A stretch of DNA of 64,000 nucleotides from Dokdonia pacifica (GTDB lineage Bacteria > Bacteroidota > Bacteroidia > Flavobacteriales > Flavobacteriaceae). The translations under genes were made by a program, and so were the position numbers. Each line of letters begins with the position of its first letter. The first letter of the stretch is position 1. The stretch covers positions 372,001 to 436,000 of the forward strand of contig NZ_FZNY01000001.1 of assembly GCF_900188275.1 (NCBI RefSeq), given 5' to 3'. Below the pieces are notes generated by a model. The model made no database searches. It worked only from the letters and a program-made list of their open reading frames with translations, and was not told where the DNA came from. Below are positions 52,614 to 62,321 of this stretch, in pieces.

Positions 52614-53972
52614 ATGTTTGACACAGAGATAAAATCATTAAAATCACTTAACCACTACCTCATAAGATTGGTAGAAAGTCGTCTATGGCTTAAGGTAATC
52701 ATTGCCTTGTTTTTAGGTGTTGGATTTGGTCTGCTATTGAGCCCACAAAATGGATGGATTTCTAAAGAAACAGCAGATATCGCGGGGAATTGGCTGGCAT
52801 TGCCTGGTGTACTATTTCTGAAACTGGTTCAAATGATTATGATTCCGTTGATTGTGGCTTCCATCATTACTGGAATAGCAAGTAATGATAAGGACAATCT
52901 AAAAAAATTAGGTGGTGGGGTTTTGTTATATTTTCTAGGTACTACGATAGTTTCGGTAAGTTTGGGTGTCATACTATCTCAACTTTTTAGACCTGGTCGC
53001 TTTTTACATCAACAGGCTCTAGCTGAACATAATGAAATTACAGCTGTTCCAACGGAAAATCCAGAGCTTTCCTTCGGAATTGAAACGATTCCTGATGCCA
53101 TCTCAAACTTACTTCCCGAAAACCCGTTGGCATCTATGGTAAGTGGTGAAATGTTAAGCATTGTAATTTTCACAATCATTATTGGTGTAGCTGTGCTATC
53201 ACTTGAAAATGCCTTACTGCGCCCAGTGAAGCTGCTTCTAAGTGCCATTCAGGAAGTCTGTATGACAGTAGTAAAATGGTCAATGCTTCTAGTGCCTATT
53301 GCTGTTTTCGGACTTATGGCGCAGCTCACCTCTAGCGTTGGTTTGAGTTCTCTATCTGGCCTCACCTACTATGTGGGTGTCGTCTTGCTCGGTCTGTTAT
53401 TCTTAGTGATTTTCTATTTAGGGCTAATTGTGCTTCTTGGAAAATCAAACCCTATGCATTTCCTGAAAAAAATAAGGGATGTTCAGCTATTGGCTTTTTC
53501 AACCACAAGCTCTGCCGCTGTGATGCCACTTTCTCTTCAAACAGCCGAAGAAAAACTAAAGGTGGACAAGACCATTAGCAATTTTATCATTCCCATTGGC
53601 GCAACCGTCAATATGGATGGTACTGCACTCTATCAAACGATAACAACCCTTTTTATAGCCCAAGCCTATGGACTGGAAATGAGTTTGCTCAATATTATTG
53701 TGGTCATTGTAACTATCGTTGCTGCTTCAATCGGCACACCTGCCATTCCCGGAGGTGGTGTGGTGATACTCGCTTCTGTTTTGGGAAGTGTCGGTATTCC
53801 AGCCGAAGGCATCATCATTATCATTGGTGTAGAAAGATTGTTGGGAATGTTCAGGACTGCTGTAAACGTAACGGGTGACCTTACAGCTTGTATGGTTTTT
53901 AATAGGTTGTATGGCAAAGCCCCAGTCTTGGTTAGTGATAAAAGAAATACTAAATCTAGTTTAAAAACATGA
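52614..53972 (+). CDS. Dicarboxylate/amino acid:cation symporter
   Basis: 452 residues, DAACS family. Signature serine-rich loop FSTTSSAAVMPLSLQTAEE and GATVNMDGTALYQ of the substrate/Na+ site, eight helices and two re-entrant loops. Imports C4-dicarboxylates or glutamate/aspartate with H+ or Na+. Its stop overlaps the next start. Confidence 0.9.
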   Translation: MFDTEIKSLKSLNHYLIRLVESRLWLKVIIALFLGVGFGLLLSPQNGWISKETADIAGNWLALPGVLFLKLVQMIMIPLIVASIITGIASNDKDNLKKLGGGVLLYFLGTTIVSVSLGVILSQLFRPGRFLHQQALAEHNEITAVPTENPELSFGIETIPDAISNLLPENPLASMVSGEMLSIVIFTIIIGVAVLSLENALLRPVKLLLSAIQEVCMTVVKWSMLLVPIAVFGLMAQLTSSVGLSSLSGLTYYVGVVLLGLLFLVIFYLGLIVLLGKSNPMHFLKKIRDVQLLAFSTTSSAAVMPLSLQTAEEKLKVDKTISNFIIPIGATVNMDGTALYQTITTLFIAQAYGLEMSLLNIIVVIVTIVAASIGTPAIPGGGVVILASVLGSVGIPAEGIIIIIGVERLLGMFRTAVNVTGDLTACMVFNRLYGKAPVLVSDKRNTKSSLKT

Positions 53973-54886
53973 CATTACTACTCATATCCATATTGTTTAT
54001 TTTTCCTGTTGTCGCTATTGCTAGCTATCAGCATTACAAGATTGTGAAGCAACCAGCCTACGATATCAACCAAACACTCTTAAATTATGAAATAGTAGGT
54101 TCTGGAAAAAACAAACTCGTTTTATTGCACGGTTTAACAGGGTCATTGAATTATTGGAAGCGCAATTTAGAAAGCATTTCAAACACACACACTTTGCTAT
54201 TAATAGACCTTTTGGGTTTTGGTGATTCGCCAAAACCACAAAATGATTATTCGCTTTCAATACAATTGCAAGCCTTAGAATTGGTACTAAACAAAGAAGG
54301 ATTCAATGATGGAAAAACCATTGTTGCCGGTCATTCTATGGGAGCTATAATTTCAATGGCTCTATTGCAGAAGCATCCTCATTGGTTCAAAGCAGGTGTT
54401 TTTATTGGAATACCTGTTTACAAGGATGCAGATGAATTTAAGAAAGTTATGTCCTCACATTCCTTTGTGGATAGGATATCAACAAGCAAATTCTCTAAAT
54501 ACATCTGTATGATTCATCCCATTTTTATGTCGCGTGCATTTAAACCAGACAACCTCACGGATGATGTTTATGAAGATGCAAAAAAACATCATTGGCAGAG
54601 CTATTATTATTCGCTTACAGAAGTCATTTTAAAAACAAATTTATATGCTATAGCAAAGAAAATTAAGGATAAAGATGTGCATTTTATTCACGGAGAAAAA
54701 GACACTACTGCACCTTTAGAAAATGCCTTGAAATTATCTAGGGAATTTACAAACGCACAAATAATTACTTCAGCTGAAGGAGACCATCAGTTCTTTCTGA
54801 AAGAAGCAGAATTTGTTTGGAACACAATTCAAGATTTTTCTGTTTCAGATAAAAAATTACAAAAAACAACATCAAATGAGCACTAA
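53969..54886 (+). CDS. Alpha/beta hydrolase with N-terminal membrane anchor
   Basis: 305 residues. Membrane segment about 2-20, LLHGLTGSLNYW oxyanion region, nucleophile serine in VAGHSMGAIIS, catalytic His in GDHQFFLKE. Substrate unknown. Overlaps the symporter gene by four bases and the pfkA start by eleven, so it is part of the same unit. Confidence 0.82.
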   Translation: MTLLLISILFIFPVVAIASYQHYKIVKQPAYDINQTLLNYEIVGSGKNKLVLLHGLTGSLNYWKRNLESISNTHTLLLIDLLGFGDSPKPQNDYSLSIQLQALELVLNKEGFNDGKTIVAGHSMGAIISMALLQKHPHWFKAGVFIGIPVYKDADEFKKVMSSHSFVDRISTSKFSKYICMIHPIFMSRAFKPDNLTDDVYEDAKKHHWQSYYYSLTEVILKTNLYAIAKKIKDKDVHFIHGEKDTTAPLENALKLSREFTNAQIITSAEGDHQFFLKEAEFVWNTIQDFSVSDKKLQKTTSNEH

Positions 54887-55850
54887 TAAAATAAAACATA
54901 TAGGTGTATTTACCTCTGGAGGTGATAGTCCGGGAATGAACGCTGCATTATACGCTATTGCAAAATCTGCGGAAGTAAATGGTATAAAAGTAAGTGGTTA
55001 TCGAAAAGGATATGAAGGATTGATAGACGGTGACTTGGTTCAATTAAAATCACACGAATTACAAAAACTGACTCAAAAAGGAGGCACTATGCTAAAGACG
55101 GCACGAAGCAGGCGTTTTCTGGAATTGGAAGGTCGAAAAAAAGCCTTGGAAACTCTAAACGCAAACAAAATAGATGCGTTGATTGCCATTGGTGGTGATG
55201 GCACATTTAAAGGACTACTCGCTTTTTCAGAGATATGCAACATTCCGTTCATAGGCATTCCTGGTACTATAGATAATGATATTTCAGGTACGGATTACAC
55301 CCTTGGTTTTGATTCGGCTGTAAACACAGCCATTGAGAATATTGATAAAATAAAGGACACTGCCGAATCTCACAATCGGGTATTTATTGTGGAAGTAATG
55401 GGAAGGGATTCGGGTTACATCGGCATTCATTCAGGACTAATGGTAGGTGCGGACGCCATACTAATTCCAGAGAGCGGTACGGACTTTATGTACCTATTGG
55501 ATAAAGTAAAAAATTACGACAGTGAAGATGCTTTTCTAATCGTAGTTTCTGAAGGCGATGAAATAGGTGCCGAACTCGTTTCTTCAAAAATAAAGGAAGT
55601 CAATCCCAATGTCGATTTACGCATAACGAAGCTTGGTCACGTGCAACGAGGTGGAAATCCTTCTGCTTTAGATAGAATGTTGGGTATTAGGCTCGGCGTT
55701 GCTGCTGTAAATGCCCTTTTACAAGGTAGAAGCAACGTAATGGCTGGTGTTTTAAACAATCAACTACACTTTACTTCTTTTGAAGAAGTGGTCAAACAAC
55801 ATGAAGTAAATAAAGAATTGAAAGAACTTTTAGAACTATTTGGAAAATAA
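54876..55850 (+). CDS. pfkA: ATP-dependent 6-phosphofructokinase
   Basis: 324 residues from ATG 54876 (MSTNKIKHIGVFTSGGDSPG); an earlier in-frame ATG at 54813 lies within the previous gene. ATP/substrate motifs IGGDGTFKGL, PGTIDNDISGTDYTLGFDSA (Gly in place of the Lys of PPi-dependent enzymes, hence ATP-dependent) and EVMGRDSGYI. Phosphorylates fructose 6-phosphate, feeding the aldolase encoded upstream. Confidence 0.93.
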   Translation: MSTNKIKHIGVFTSGGDSPGMNAALYAIAKSAEVNGIKVSGYRKGYEGLIDGDLVQLKSHELQKLTQKGGTMLKTARSRRFLELEGRKKALETLNANKIDALIAIGGDGTFKGLLAFSEICNIPFIGIPGTIDNDISGTDYTLGFDSAVNTAIENIDKIKDTAESHNRVFIVEVMGRDSGYIGIHSGLMVGADAILIPESGTDFMYLLDKVKNYDSEDAFLIVVSEGDEIGAELVSSKIKEVNPNVDLRITKLGHVQRGGNPSALDRMLGIRLGVAAVNALLQGRSNVMAGVLNNQLHFTSFEEVVKQHEVNKELKELLELFGK

Positions 55851-55853
55851 ATA

Positions 55854-56849
55854 ATGAAAACAACAGTATTCAGCACACATAAATTTGAAGAACCATATCT
55901 GGTAAAAGCAAATAATGACAAACACCAATTAAAACTATTGGAAAGTCGTTTGACCAAAGAAACAGCTATTCTCGCAACAGGCTCTGAAGCCGTTAGCCTA
56001 TTTACAGGTGATGATGCCTCGGCGCATATCGTTGAAAAATTAAGTGCGATTGGTGTTAAATATATCGCCCTACGTTCAGCAGGGTTCAATCACGTTGATT
56101 TAGAAAAAGTAGCTGAAATGAATATGAAAGTGGCTCGTGTTCCTGCTTATTCGCCATACGCTATTGCAGAACACACTCTGGCACTCATCTTAGCCCTAAA
56201 CCGAAAAATAATTAGAGCACACAATAGAGTTAGAGAACAAAATTTCTCACTGAACGGACTCACAGGATTCGACCTAAATGGTAAAACAGTAGGTGTTATT
56301 GGAACAGGAAAAATAGGTGCAGTACTTGTAAAAATACTTCATGGTTTGGGTTGTAAGATATTAGCTCAAGATGTTGCTGAAGATAAGAATCTGATAGATT
56401 TATATGATGTCATTTATACCAACTGTACCACTATCTGCAAGCAAGCAGATATAATTAGCCTGCACGTTCCATTGATACCATCAACTCAGCACTTAATAGA
56501 TAAAGAACATATCGCTTTAATGAAAGAAGGAGTTATGCTCATTAACACAAGCCGAGGTGGTCTTGTGGACACCAAGGCGGTTATTGAAGGATTAAAATCT
56601 GGTAAGATTGGGTATTTCGGCATCGATGTGTATGAGGAGGAAGAAGGATTGTTTTTTGAAGACCATTCCGAAGATATATTACAAGACGATGTTATCGCAC
56701 GCTTAATGACATTCCCCAATGTTTTGATTACCAGCCACCAAGCTTTCTTAACTGAAACAGCATTAACAAATATTGCCGAAACAACCATATACAATTTGGA
56801 CTGTTTTGATAAAGCAGTTCTCTCTGGAAATGAGATATCTGTCAATTAG
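55854..56849 (+). CDS. ldhA: D-2-hydroxyacid dehydrogenase (D-lactate dehydrogenase)
   Basis: 331 residues. NAD-binding VIGTGKIGAVLVKIL, substrate Arg in NTSRGGLVDTKAV, catalytic His in SSHQ-like context TSHQAFLTETAL, and the LdhA-typical YEEEEGLFFEDHS. Reduces pyruvate to D-lactate, regenerating NAD+. Three bases after pfkA. Confidence 0.9.
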   Translation: MKTTVFSTHKFEEPYLVKANNDKHQLKLLESRLTKETAILATGSEAVSLFTGDDASAHIVEKLSAIGVKYIALRSAGFNHVDLEKVAEMNMKVARVPAYSPYAIAEHTLALILALNRKIIRAHNRVREQNFSLNGLTGFDLNGKTVGVIGTGKIGAVLVKILHGLGCKILAQDVAEDKNLIDLYDVIYTNCTTICKQADIISLHVPLIPSTQHLIDKEHIALMKEGVMLINTSRGGLVDTKAVIEGLKSGKIGYFGIDVYEEEEGLFFEDHSEDILQDDVIARLMTFPNVLITSHQAFLTETALTNIAETTIYNLDCFDKAVLSGNEISVN

Positions 56850-56873
56850 TTTAAATAATTAAAAACTTAAAAA

Positions 56874-57704
56874 ATGGAAAATATACTCGTACCTACCGAT
56901 TTCTCTGAAAACTGCACAAAAGCGGCAAATCTTGGCATCAAAATGGCCAAGCTATATGATGCAGAGATACATTTTTTGCACTTAATGACAACACCTGTTG
57001 ATTGGGTCAAACTAGATAAACTAAAGGAAAAAAGGTATCCCAAAACTGTAAAGGAAATAGGTGTTGCCAAATCCAAGTTACACGAACTGGAAAGAATAGC
57101 AGAACGCCAAGGACTTAAGTGTAGAACCTTTCTTCAGTTTGATTCTGGACAGAAAGATATTTTAGAACATTCTGGTCATTTTCATCACGATTTGATCATT
57201 ACTGGCAGCAGTGGAACTAAAGGTGTTATTAGGGAAATAACAGGAAGCAATGTTGAAAAGATAGTTCGAAAAGCCAATGCGCCCATTATCGTTGTCAAAG
57301 AAGAGAACGTTATGTTTCCCTTTAAGGATATTCTATTTGTTTCTTCTTTTGAAGAGGATGTCACACATCCATTTCAAGAGGTTCTATCTATAGCCGAAAA
57401 ATGCGATGCCAAAATCCATTTTTTACGCATAAATACTGAATCCGACTCTAATAGCATTGCAATGGGATTAAATCCAATCAAGGGTTTTGTGGAGCACTTT
57501 CCCGAATTAAAAAGCTTTACAATGAATGTATATAATGAAATGGAAGTCGAAACTGGAATAAACACGTATTTAAAGCATAATAGTGCCGATTTGATTGCAA
57601 TGTGCACTCATGGGAAAACGGGTTTTCTAAGCCTTTTTTCTAAAAGTATTGCAGAAGGGGTCACCAATCATTCTACACTACCTGTAATGACCATACATCT
57701 TTAA
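56874..57704 (+). CDS. Universal stress protein with two Usp domains
   Basis: 276 residues: two Usp domains (about 1-140 and 145-276). Domain 1 has GSSGTKGVIREITGSNVEKI, domain 2 has CTHGKTGFLSLFSKSIAEGV, both ATP-binding type. Tandem Usp proteins accompany energy-stress genes in many anaerobes. Confidence 0.9.
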   Translation: MENILVPTDFSENCTKAANLGIKMAKLYDAEIHFLHLMTTPVDWVKLDKLKEKRYPKTVKEIGVAKSKLHELERIAERQGLKCRTFLQFDSGQKDILEHSGHFHHDLIITGSSGTKGVIREITGSNVEKIVRKANAPIIVVKEENVMFPFKDILFVSSFEEDVTHPFQEVLSIAEKCDAKIHFLRINTESDSNSIAMGLNPIKGFVEHFPELKSFTMNVYNEMEVETGINTYLKHNSADLIAMCTHGKTGFLSLFSKSIAEGVTNHSTLPVMTIHL

Positions 57705-57717
57705 AAAACATATTAAT

Positions 57718-58272
57718 ATGTCTGATAGATTAAATAGAATTCGAGAAAAATCATTCTTCAAATTACTCTTTGGAAGAACCGCATTACCTGTATTTATAAT
57801 CTTAGGGATAGCTCTTGTTTATGTTCTATTAATGTCACTAATCGATCATAGTTCTTTTGCATTTCACATAATTATTGCAACGGCAGCATTTATAAAAACT
57901 ATAGTAATTACAGTGACCACACTAAAACAACTTTCAAAACTGATAGATATTTGCCATTCAGTAAAGGAGTTACTATGGGTTTTCGGGGCGATAGTATTTA
58001 TTAGTATTTTTTCATTTGCAACGGATTACACCTGTCTTTACCAATTCGATCATACGACATTTGAAGGAATTGCTGTTCATTCAAATTCATACATATTTAA
58101 TCTGTACCATTTCTTTTACTTCAGTGTAATTACCTTTTCAACTGTTGGATATGGCGATATTACCCCAGTTTCCGAAGTAGCGAGATTTGTTGTTATGCTC
58201 GAAATATTTTTAAGCTTTTTACTAATCGTTTTTGCTTTGGCAAATATCAAAAAAATACACCTTAATGAATGA
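57718..58272 (+). CDS. Potassium channel, standard filter
   Basis: 184 residues, four hydrophobic segments and pore loop FSTVGYGDITPVSE with canonical TVGYGD filter. No regulatory domain. Paralogue of 25005-25562. Overlaps the next gene by eight bases. Confidence 0.87.
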   Translation: MSDRLNRIREKSFFKLLFGRTALPVFIILGIALVYVLLMSLIDHSSFAFHIIIATAAFIKTIVITVTTLKQLSKLIDICHSVKELLWVFGAIVFISIFSFATDYTCLYQFDHTTFEGIAVHSNSYIFNLYHFFYFSVITFSTVGYGDITPVSEVARFVVMLEIFLSFLLIVFALANIKKIHLNE

Positions 58273-59107
58273 TATAAATATTATAAAAGCAAGTGGAGAG
58301 GAAGTCCCTTTTCAAATCGAAAAATTGATAAGTTCGTTGCAAAGAGCAGGCGCTGATAGAGTAATAATTGATCAAATAGTAGAAAATATTGAAGGCACAC
58401 TTTATAATGGAATTACCACAAAAAAAATCTATGAGATGGCATTTAAAATGCTTAAGAGTAAATCTCGTGTAAGTGCTTCAAAATACAAGCTAAAAAAGGC
58501 GATAATGGAATTAGGTCCATCAGGATTTCCTTTTGAAAAATTTGTCGGTAAGATTTTAGAGATGGAAGGCTTTAGTACAAACGTGGGAGTTATTGTTCAA
58601 GGTAATTGTGTACAGCACGAAGTTGATGTAATCGCCGAAAAAGAAAACAAACACTATATGATTGAATGCAAATACCATAGCGACCAAGGTAGGTTTTGTA
58701 ATGTAAAAATCCCATTATATATCCATTCACGGTTTTTGGACGTAGAAAAGCAATGGGAACACCAAAAAGGTCACGAGGCTAAACTTCATAAAGGAGGTGT
58801 GTACACCAATACGCGTTTCACAACCGATGCCATTCAGTACGGGAAATGTGTTGGTATGCTTATGAGCAGTTGGGATTATCCAAGAGGAAATGGTCTTAAA
58901 GACAGAATAGATAAATCTGGGCTACATCCCTTAACCGCTTTAACAACACTTACCAAAGCTGAAAAAACAAAATTATTAGATGAAGGCATCGTACTCTGCA
59001 AAGAGCTTCACGAAAGCCCGAAGCTCTTGGAAAAAATAGGAATTGATAATAAAAGACACAAAAAGATTTTAGAAGATTCAGAAAAATTATGTTCAGTACA
59101 TCAATAA
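58265..59107 (+). CDS. ATP-cone protein fused to a Mrr-like (PD-(D/E)xK) nuclease domain
   Basis: 280 residues from ATG 58265; an earlier in-frame ATG lies inside the channel gene. N-terminal ATP-cone (about 1-85: ASGEEVPFQIEKLISSLQRAGA), a nucleotide-sensing domain known from ribonucleotide reductases and NrdR. Next a PD-(D/E)xK fold (about 90-200) with HEVDVIAEKENKHYMIECKYH, giving the D and ExK residues. Then a helical C-terminal part. It may cut nucleic acid depending on ATP/dATP level (inference). Confidence 0.82.
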   Translation: MNDINIIKASGEEVPFQIEKLISSLQRAGADRVIIDQIVENIEGTLYNGITTKKIYEMAFKMLKSKSRVSASKYKLKKAIMELGPSGFPFEKFVGKILEMEGFSTNVGVIVQGNCVQHEVDVIAEKENKHYMIECKYHSDQGRFCNVKIPLYIHSRFLDVEKQWEHQKGHEAKLHKGGVYTNTRFTTDAIQYGKCVGMLMSSWDYPRGNGLKDRIDKSGLHPLTALTTLTKAEKTKLLDEGIVLCKELHESPKLLEKIGIDNKRHKKILEDSEKLCSVHQ

Positions 59108-59146
59108 AAACAATGCAACAATCAATAATTCTAAATAAAAAATCAA

Positions 59147-59407
59147 ATGAAAAAAGAAGATTCACAACAACAGAATCAATTAGATTTTGAGCCGTTTTAC
59201 GAAGCTCTCGAAGAGGACCCGAAATTGCTTGACGAGGCCATAGAAATTCTATTGGATATGGTTGAGTTAGAAACTAACTCTATTAAGAAGGTAGCACTTT
59301 ATATTAAAGAGGATTCACGAAATCTATATAATGAGATAACAAAATTATATAAACTGAGCCAAAACAAAGGGAATACATCGTCCTGCTGCGGCGGAATTAA
59401 TAATTAA
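59147..59407 (+). CDS. Small hypothetical protein with CC end
   Basis: 86 residues, acidic, mostly helical (FEPFYEALEEDPKLLDEAIEI). Ends SSCCGGINN, a possible metal or thiol site. No family recognised. Seven bases before the beta-CASP gene. Confidence 0.65.
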   Translation: MKKEDSQQQNQLDFEPFYEALEEDPKLLDEAIEILLDMVELETNSIKKVALYIKEDSRNLYNEITKLYKLSQNKGNTSSCCGGINN

Positions 59408-59414
59408 CATAATT

Positions 59415-60791
59415 ATGAAAAGCAATAAAATTAACATCCACTTTTTGGGAGCGGCAGGAACAGTAACCGGCTCAAAATATCTGGTAGATACAGGAGATAG
59501 AAAGATACTGATAGACTGCGGACTTTTTCAGGGGCTGAAAGAATTACGCCTTAAAAACTGGGAGTATCCACCCGTTAATGTTGTCGATATTGATGCTGTT
59601 TTGCTTACACACGGCCATATGGACCACACCGGATATCTACCAAGATTGGTAAAACAAGGTTTTAATGGTCCCATCTATGGTACCAATCCCACATTAGATA
59701 TAGCAAAAATAATATTGAACGATAGTGCTAAAATACAAGAACAGGAAGCCGAACGTGCCAACAAAGAAGGCTATTCCAAACACAATCCAGCTGAACCGCT
59801 TTACGATTTAAAGGATGTAGAAAAAACTATCCCACATTTTAAAGGAATACCCCAATCCCAATGGATTCAATTATTTGATGGCATCAGGGCTAGATTTCAA
59901 TACAACGGACATATTCTAGGAGCTACGTCCATTGATTTGGACGTACATGGAAAACGCTTCGTTTTTTCAGGTGATATAGGTAGAACAAACGATTTACTAT
60001 TGTATCCACCTTTGAAACCAAAAAAGGCCGATGTATTATTCATAGAATCGACATACGGAGGAAGGTTTCATCCTGATGAAGTGGAAGCCATTCCACAGAT
60101 TGAAAAATTAGTCAACGACACCATAAATCGAGGCGGCAGTCTATTTATCCCCAGTTTTTCGGTAGAGCGTGCACAACTAATGATGCTCATTTTTTGGAGA
60201 TTACTCAAGGAGAACAAAATACCCAAAGTACAAATGATTATGGACAGTCCAATGGGAGCCAATGTTTTGGAGTTGTTTCATCGTACTAGGGATTGGCACA
60301 AATTGGAAGAGCATGAATGTGATGAGATGTGTTCTTATTTCACGGTTGTTAGTAGTTATCGTGAAACAATGGAATTAAGAACAGATAACAAACCAAAAAT
60401 CGTGATTGCAGGAAGCGGAATGCTCACAGGGGGAAGAATGCTAAACTATCTTGAAACACAGGCACAAAATCCAAATAACACCTTACTTTTTGTAGGCTAT
60501 CAAGCTGAAGGCACACGTGGCAGAAAATTATTGGAAGGTGAAAAAGAACTAAAAGTATATGGAAAATGGGTGCCGTTTAAAATGCAAGTAGCAGAAATTG
60601 AAGGGCTTTCGGCACACGCAGACCACGCAGAGCTTATGGACTGGATGGACAATATAAAAAACAAACCCGAACGTATTTTCATTGTACACGGTGAAAAAGA
60701 GAGTGCAGAAGCATTGCAAAAAGGCATCAAGGAAACTTATGGGTGGGATGCAGAAATTCCGCAATTATACACCATCGAAGTAATAGAATAA
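59415..60791 (+). CDS. Beta-CASP metallo-beta-lactamase-fold ribonuclease
   Basis: 458 residues. Zinc motif HGHMDHTG (H66, H68, D70, H71), beta-CASP domain (about 200-400) with IPSFSVERAQ and ASGM-type AGSGMLTGGRMLNY, and the RMMBL end EGLSAHADHAELMDW..IVHGEKESAEAL. RNA-processing enzymes of the CPSF73/YsH1-like group in Bacteria; the exact RNA target is unknown. Confidence 0.9.
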   Translation: MKSNKINIHFLGAAGTVTGSKYLVDTGDRKILIDCGLFQGLKELRLKNWEYPPVNVVDIDAVLLTHGHMDHTGYLPRLVKQGFNGPIYGTNPTLDIAKIILNDSAKIQEQEAERANKEGYSKHNPAEPLYDLKDVEKTIPHFKGIPQSQWIQLFDGIRARFQYNGHILGATSIDLDVHGKRFVFSGDIGRTNDLLLYPPLKPKKADVLFIESTYGGRFHPDEVEAIPQIEKLVNDTINRGGSLFIPSFSVERAQLMMLIFWRLLKENKIPKVQMIMDSPMGANVLELFHRTRDWHKLEEHECDEMCSYFTVVSSYRETMELRTDNKPKIVIAGSGMLTGGRMLNYLETQAQNPNNTLLFVGYQAEGTRGRKLLEGEKELKVYGKWVPFKMQVAEIEGLSAHADHAELMDWMDNIKNKPERIFIVHGEKESAEALQKGIKETYGWDAEIPQLYTIEVIE

Positions 60792-60812
60792 ATCACAACA
60801 ATCAAAAAAAAT

Positions 60813-62315
60813 ATGGACACACACTCAAACATATTAAAATATAAACATCTCGGAATCTATACCCAAAACGAAAATGTAGTGTATATGCGCGAAGATTGCC
60901 ACGTCTGTATTTCAGAAGGGTTTGAGGCACTTACCCGAATAAGAATATCCAATGCAAATACATCAATCGTAGCAAGTCTTAATGTCCTGAATTCTGATAT
61001 TCTGTTGCCTAATGAAATCGGACTATCAGATGCTGCCGCGAAAAAACTCAATGTTTCCCCAAACGATACATTATATGTTTCCCATTTAGAGCCTATTGAA
61101 TCCTTAAGCCACGTCAGGGCAAAAATCTATAACAAAAAACTGGATTATAAGGCCTATAACAACATCATAACCGATATCGTGGAAGGCGATTATTCCAACA
61201 TCCACCTTTCGGCATTTATTACTGCCTGTGCTGGCGACCGAATGGATATTGATGAAATATCCGACCTAACGAAAGCAATGATTGCTTCCGGAAAGCAACT
61301 GAACTGGAACAAGGATATCGTGGTCGACAAACATTGCATCGGCGGATTGCCTGGCAATAGGACAACACCATTGGTAGTTGCCATTGTTGCCGCGTATGGG
61401 CTTACTATGCCAAAAACATCCTCACGGGCAATCACTTCGCCAGCTGGCACAGCAGATACAATGGAAGTACTGACCAATGTTACGCTCTCTTCCGAGGAAA
61501 TAAAGACCGTAGTAGAAAAAGAAGGCGGATGTTTTGTTTGGGGCGGTACAGCGCAGTTAAGTCCTGCCGATGATGTGCTGATTAAAATAGAAAAAGCCTT
61601 GGATATTGATAGCGAAGGGCAACTCATCGCTTCAGTACTCTCTAAAAAAGCTGCGGCAGGTTCCACACACGTGGTCATTGATATTCCCGTGGGAGAAACC
61701 GCGAAGGTTCGTAGTACCGAAATGGCAGAAAAACTAAAAAATCATATGGAAACCGTTGGAAAGGCTGTTGGGCTGAATGTGAAAGTAGTTAGTACAGATG
61801 GCACACAGCCCGTTGGAAGAGGCATTGGCCCCACTTTAGAAGCCATCGATATACTAAAAGTTTTGAAAAATGAGGCAGATGCACCTAAAGACTTAACAGA
61901 AAGAGCATTGCTTTTAGCCGCTGAACTATTAGAACTTTCTGGAAAAGTAGAAAATGGAAAGGGACAGGAAACCGCACATAAAATTCTCAAATCTGGAAAA
62001 GCATATGAAAAATTCATAGCCATTTGTAAGGCGCAAGGTCAATTTTCAAAACCAGTTTTAGCACCTTATAAAATTGAAATTAAAGCTGAAAAGTCAGGCG
62101 TTTTGCAACGAATTGATAACCGTAAAATTGCAAAACTCGCCAAGCTTTCGGGAGCACCCCAATCTATATCCGCAGGGATTCTTTTAAACATCCATTTGGG
62201 AGAACAGGTTGAAGAGGGCCAATTGCTATATACCATATATGCTGAATCCAAAGGCGAACTTAACTATGCCTTGGAATATAAAAACAATCATAACGACATC
62301 ATAACTATAATTTAA
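60813..62315 (+). CDS. AMP phosphorylase / thymidine phosphorylase family
   Basis: 500 residues. Phosphate loop DKHCIGGLPGNRTTPL differs from the KHSTGGVGD of bacterial thymidine phosphorylase and matches the archaeal AMP-phosphorylase form (CIGGxxGNRTT). An N-terminal extra domain (about 1-85) is also typical of AMP phosphorylases. Converts AMP and phosphate to adenine and ribose 1,5-bisphosphate. The PRPP synthetase gene follows after six bases. Confidence 0.88.
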   Translation: MDTHSNILKYKHLGIYTQNENVVYMREDCHVCISEGFEALTRIRISNANTSIVASLNVLNSDILLPNEIGLSDAAAKKLNVSPNDTLYVSHLEPIESLSHVRAKIYNKKLDYKAYNNIITDIVEGDYSNIHLSAFITACAGDRMDIDEISDLTKAMIASGKQLNWNKDIVVDKHCIGGLPGNRTTPLVVAIVAAYGLTMPKTSSRAITSPAGTADTMEVLTNVTLSSEEIKTVVEKEGGCFVWGGTAQLSPADDVLIKIEKALDIDSEGQLIASVLSKKAAAGSTHVVIDIPVGETAKVRSTEMAEKLKNHMETVGKAVGLNVKVVSTDGTQPVGRGIGPTLEAIDILKVLKNEADAPKDLTERALLLAAELLELSGKVENGKGQETAHKILKSGKAYEKFIAICKAQGQFSKPVLAPYKIEIKAEKSGVLQRIDNRKIAKLAKLSGAPQSISAGILLNIHLGEQVEEGQLLYTIYAESKGELNYALEYKNNHNDIITII

Positions 62316-62321
62316 AAAACT

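Noticed and set aside
61190-61678. 162-codon minus-strand frame inside the AMP phosphorylase gene
   Set aside because: Mirror of the conserved phosphate-loop region; no start signal or related neighbour.
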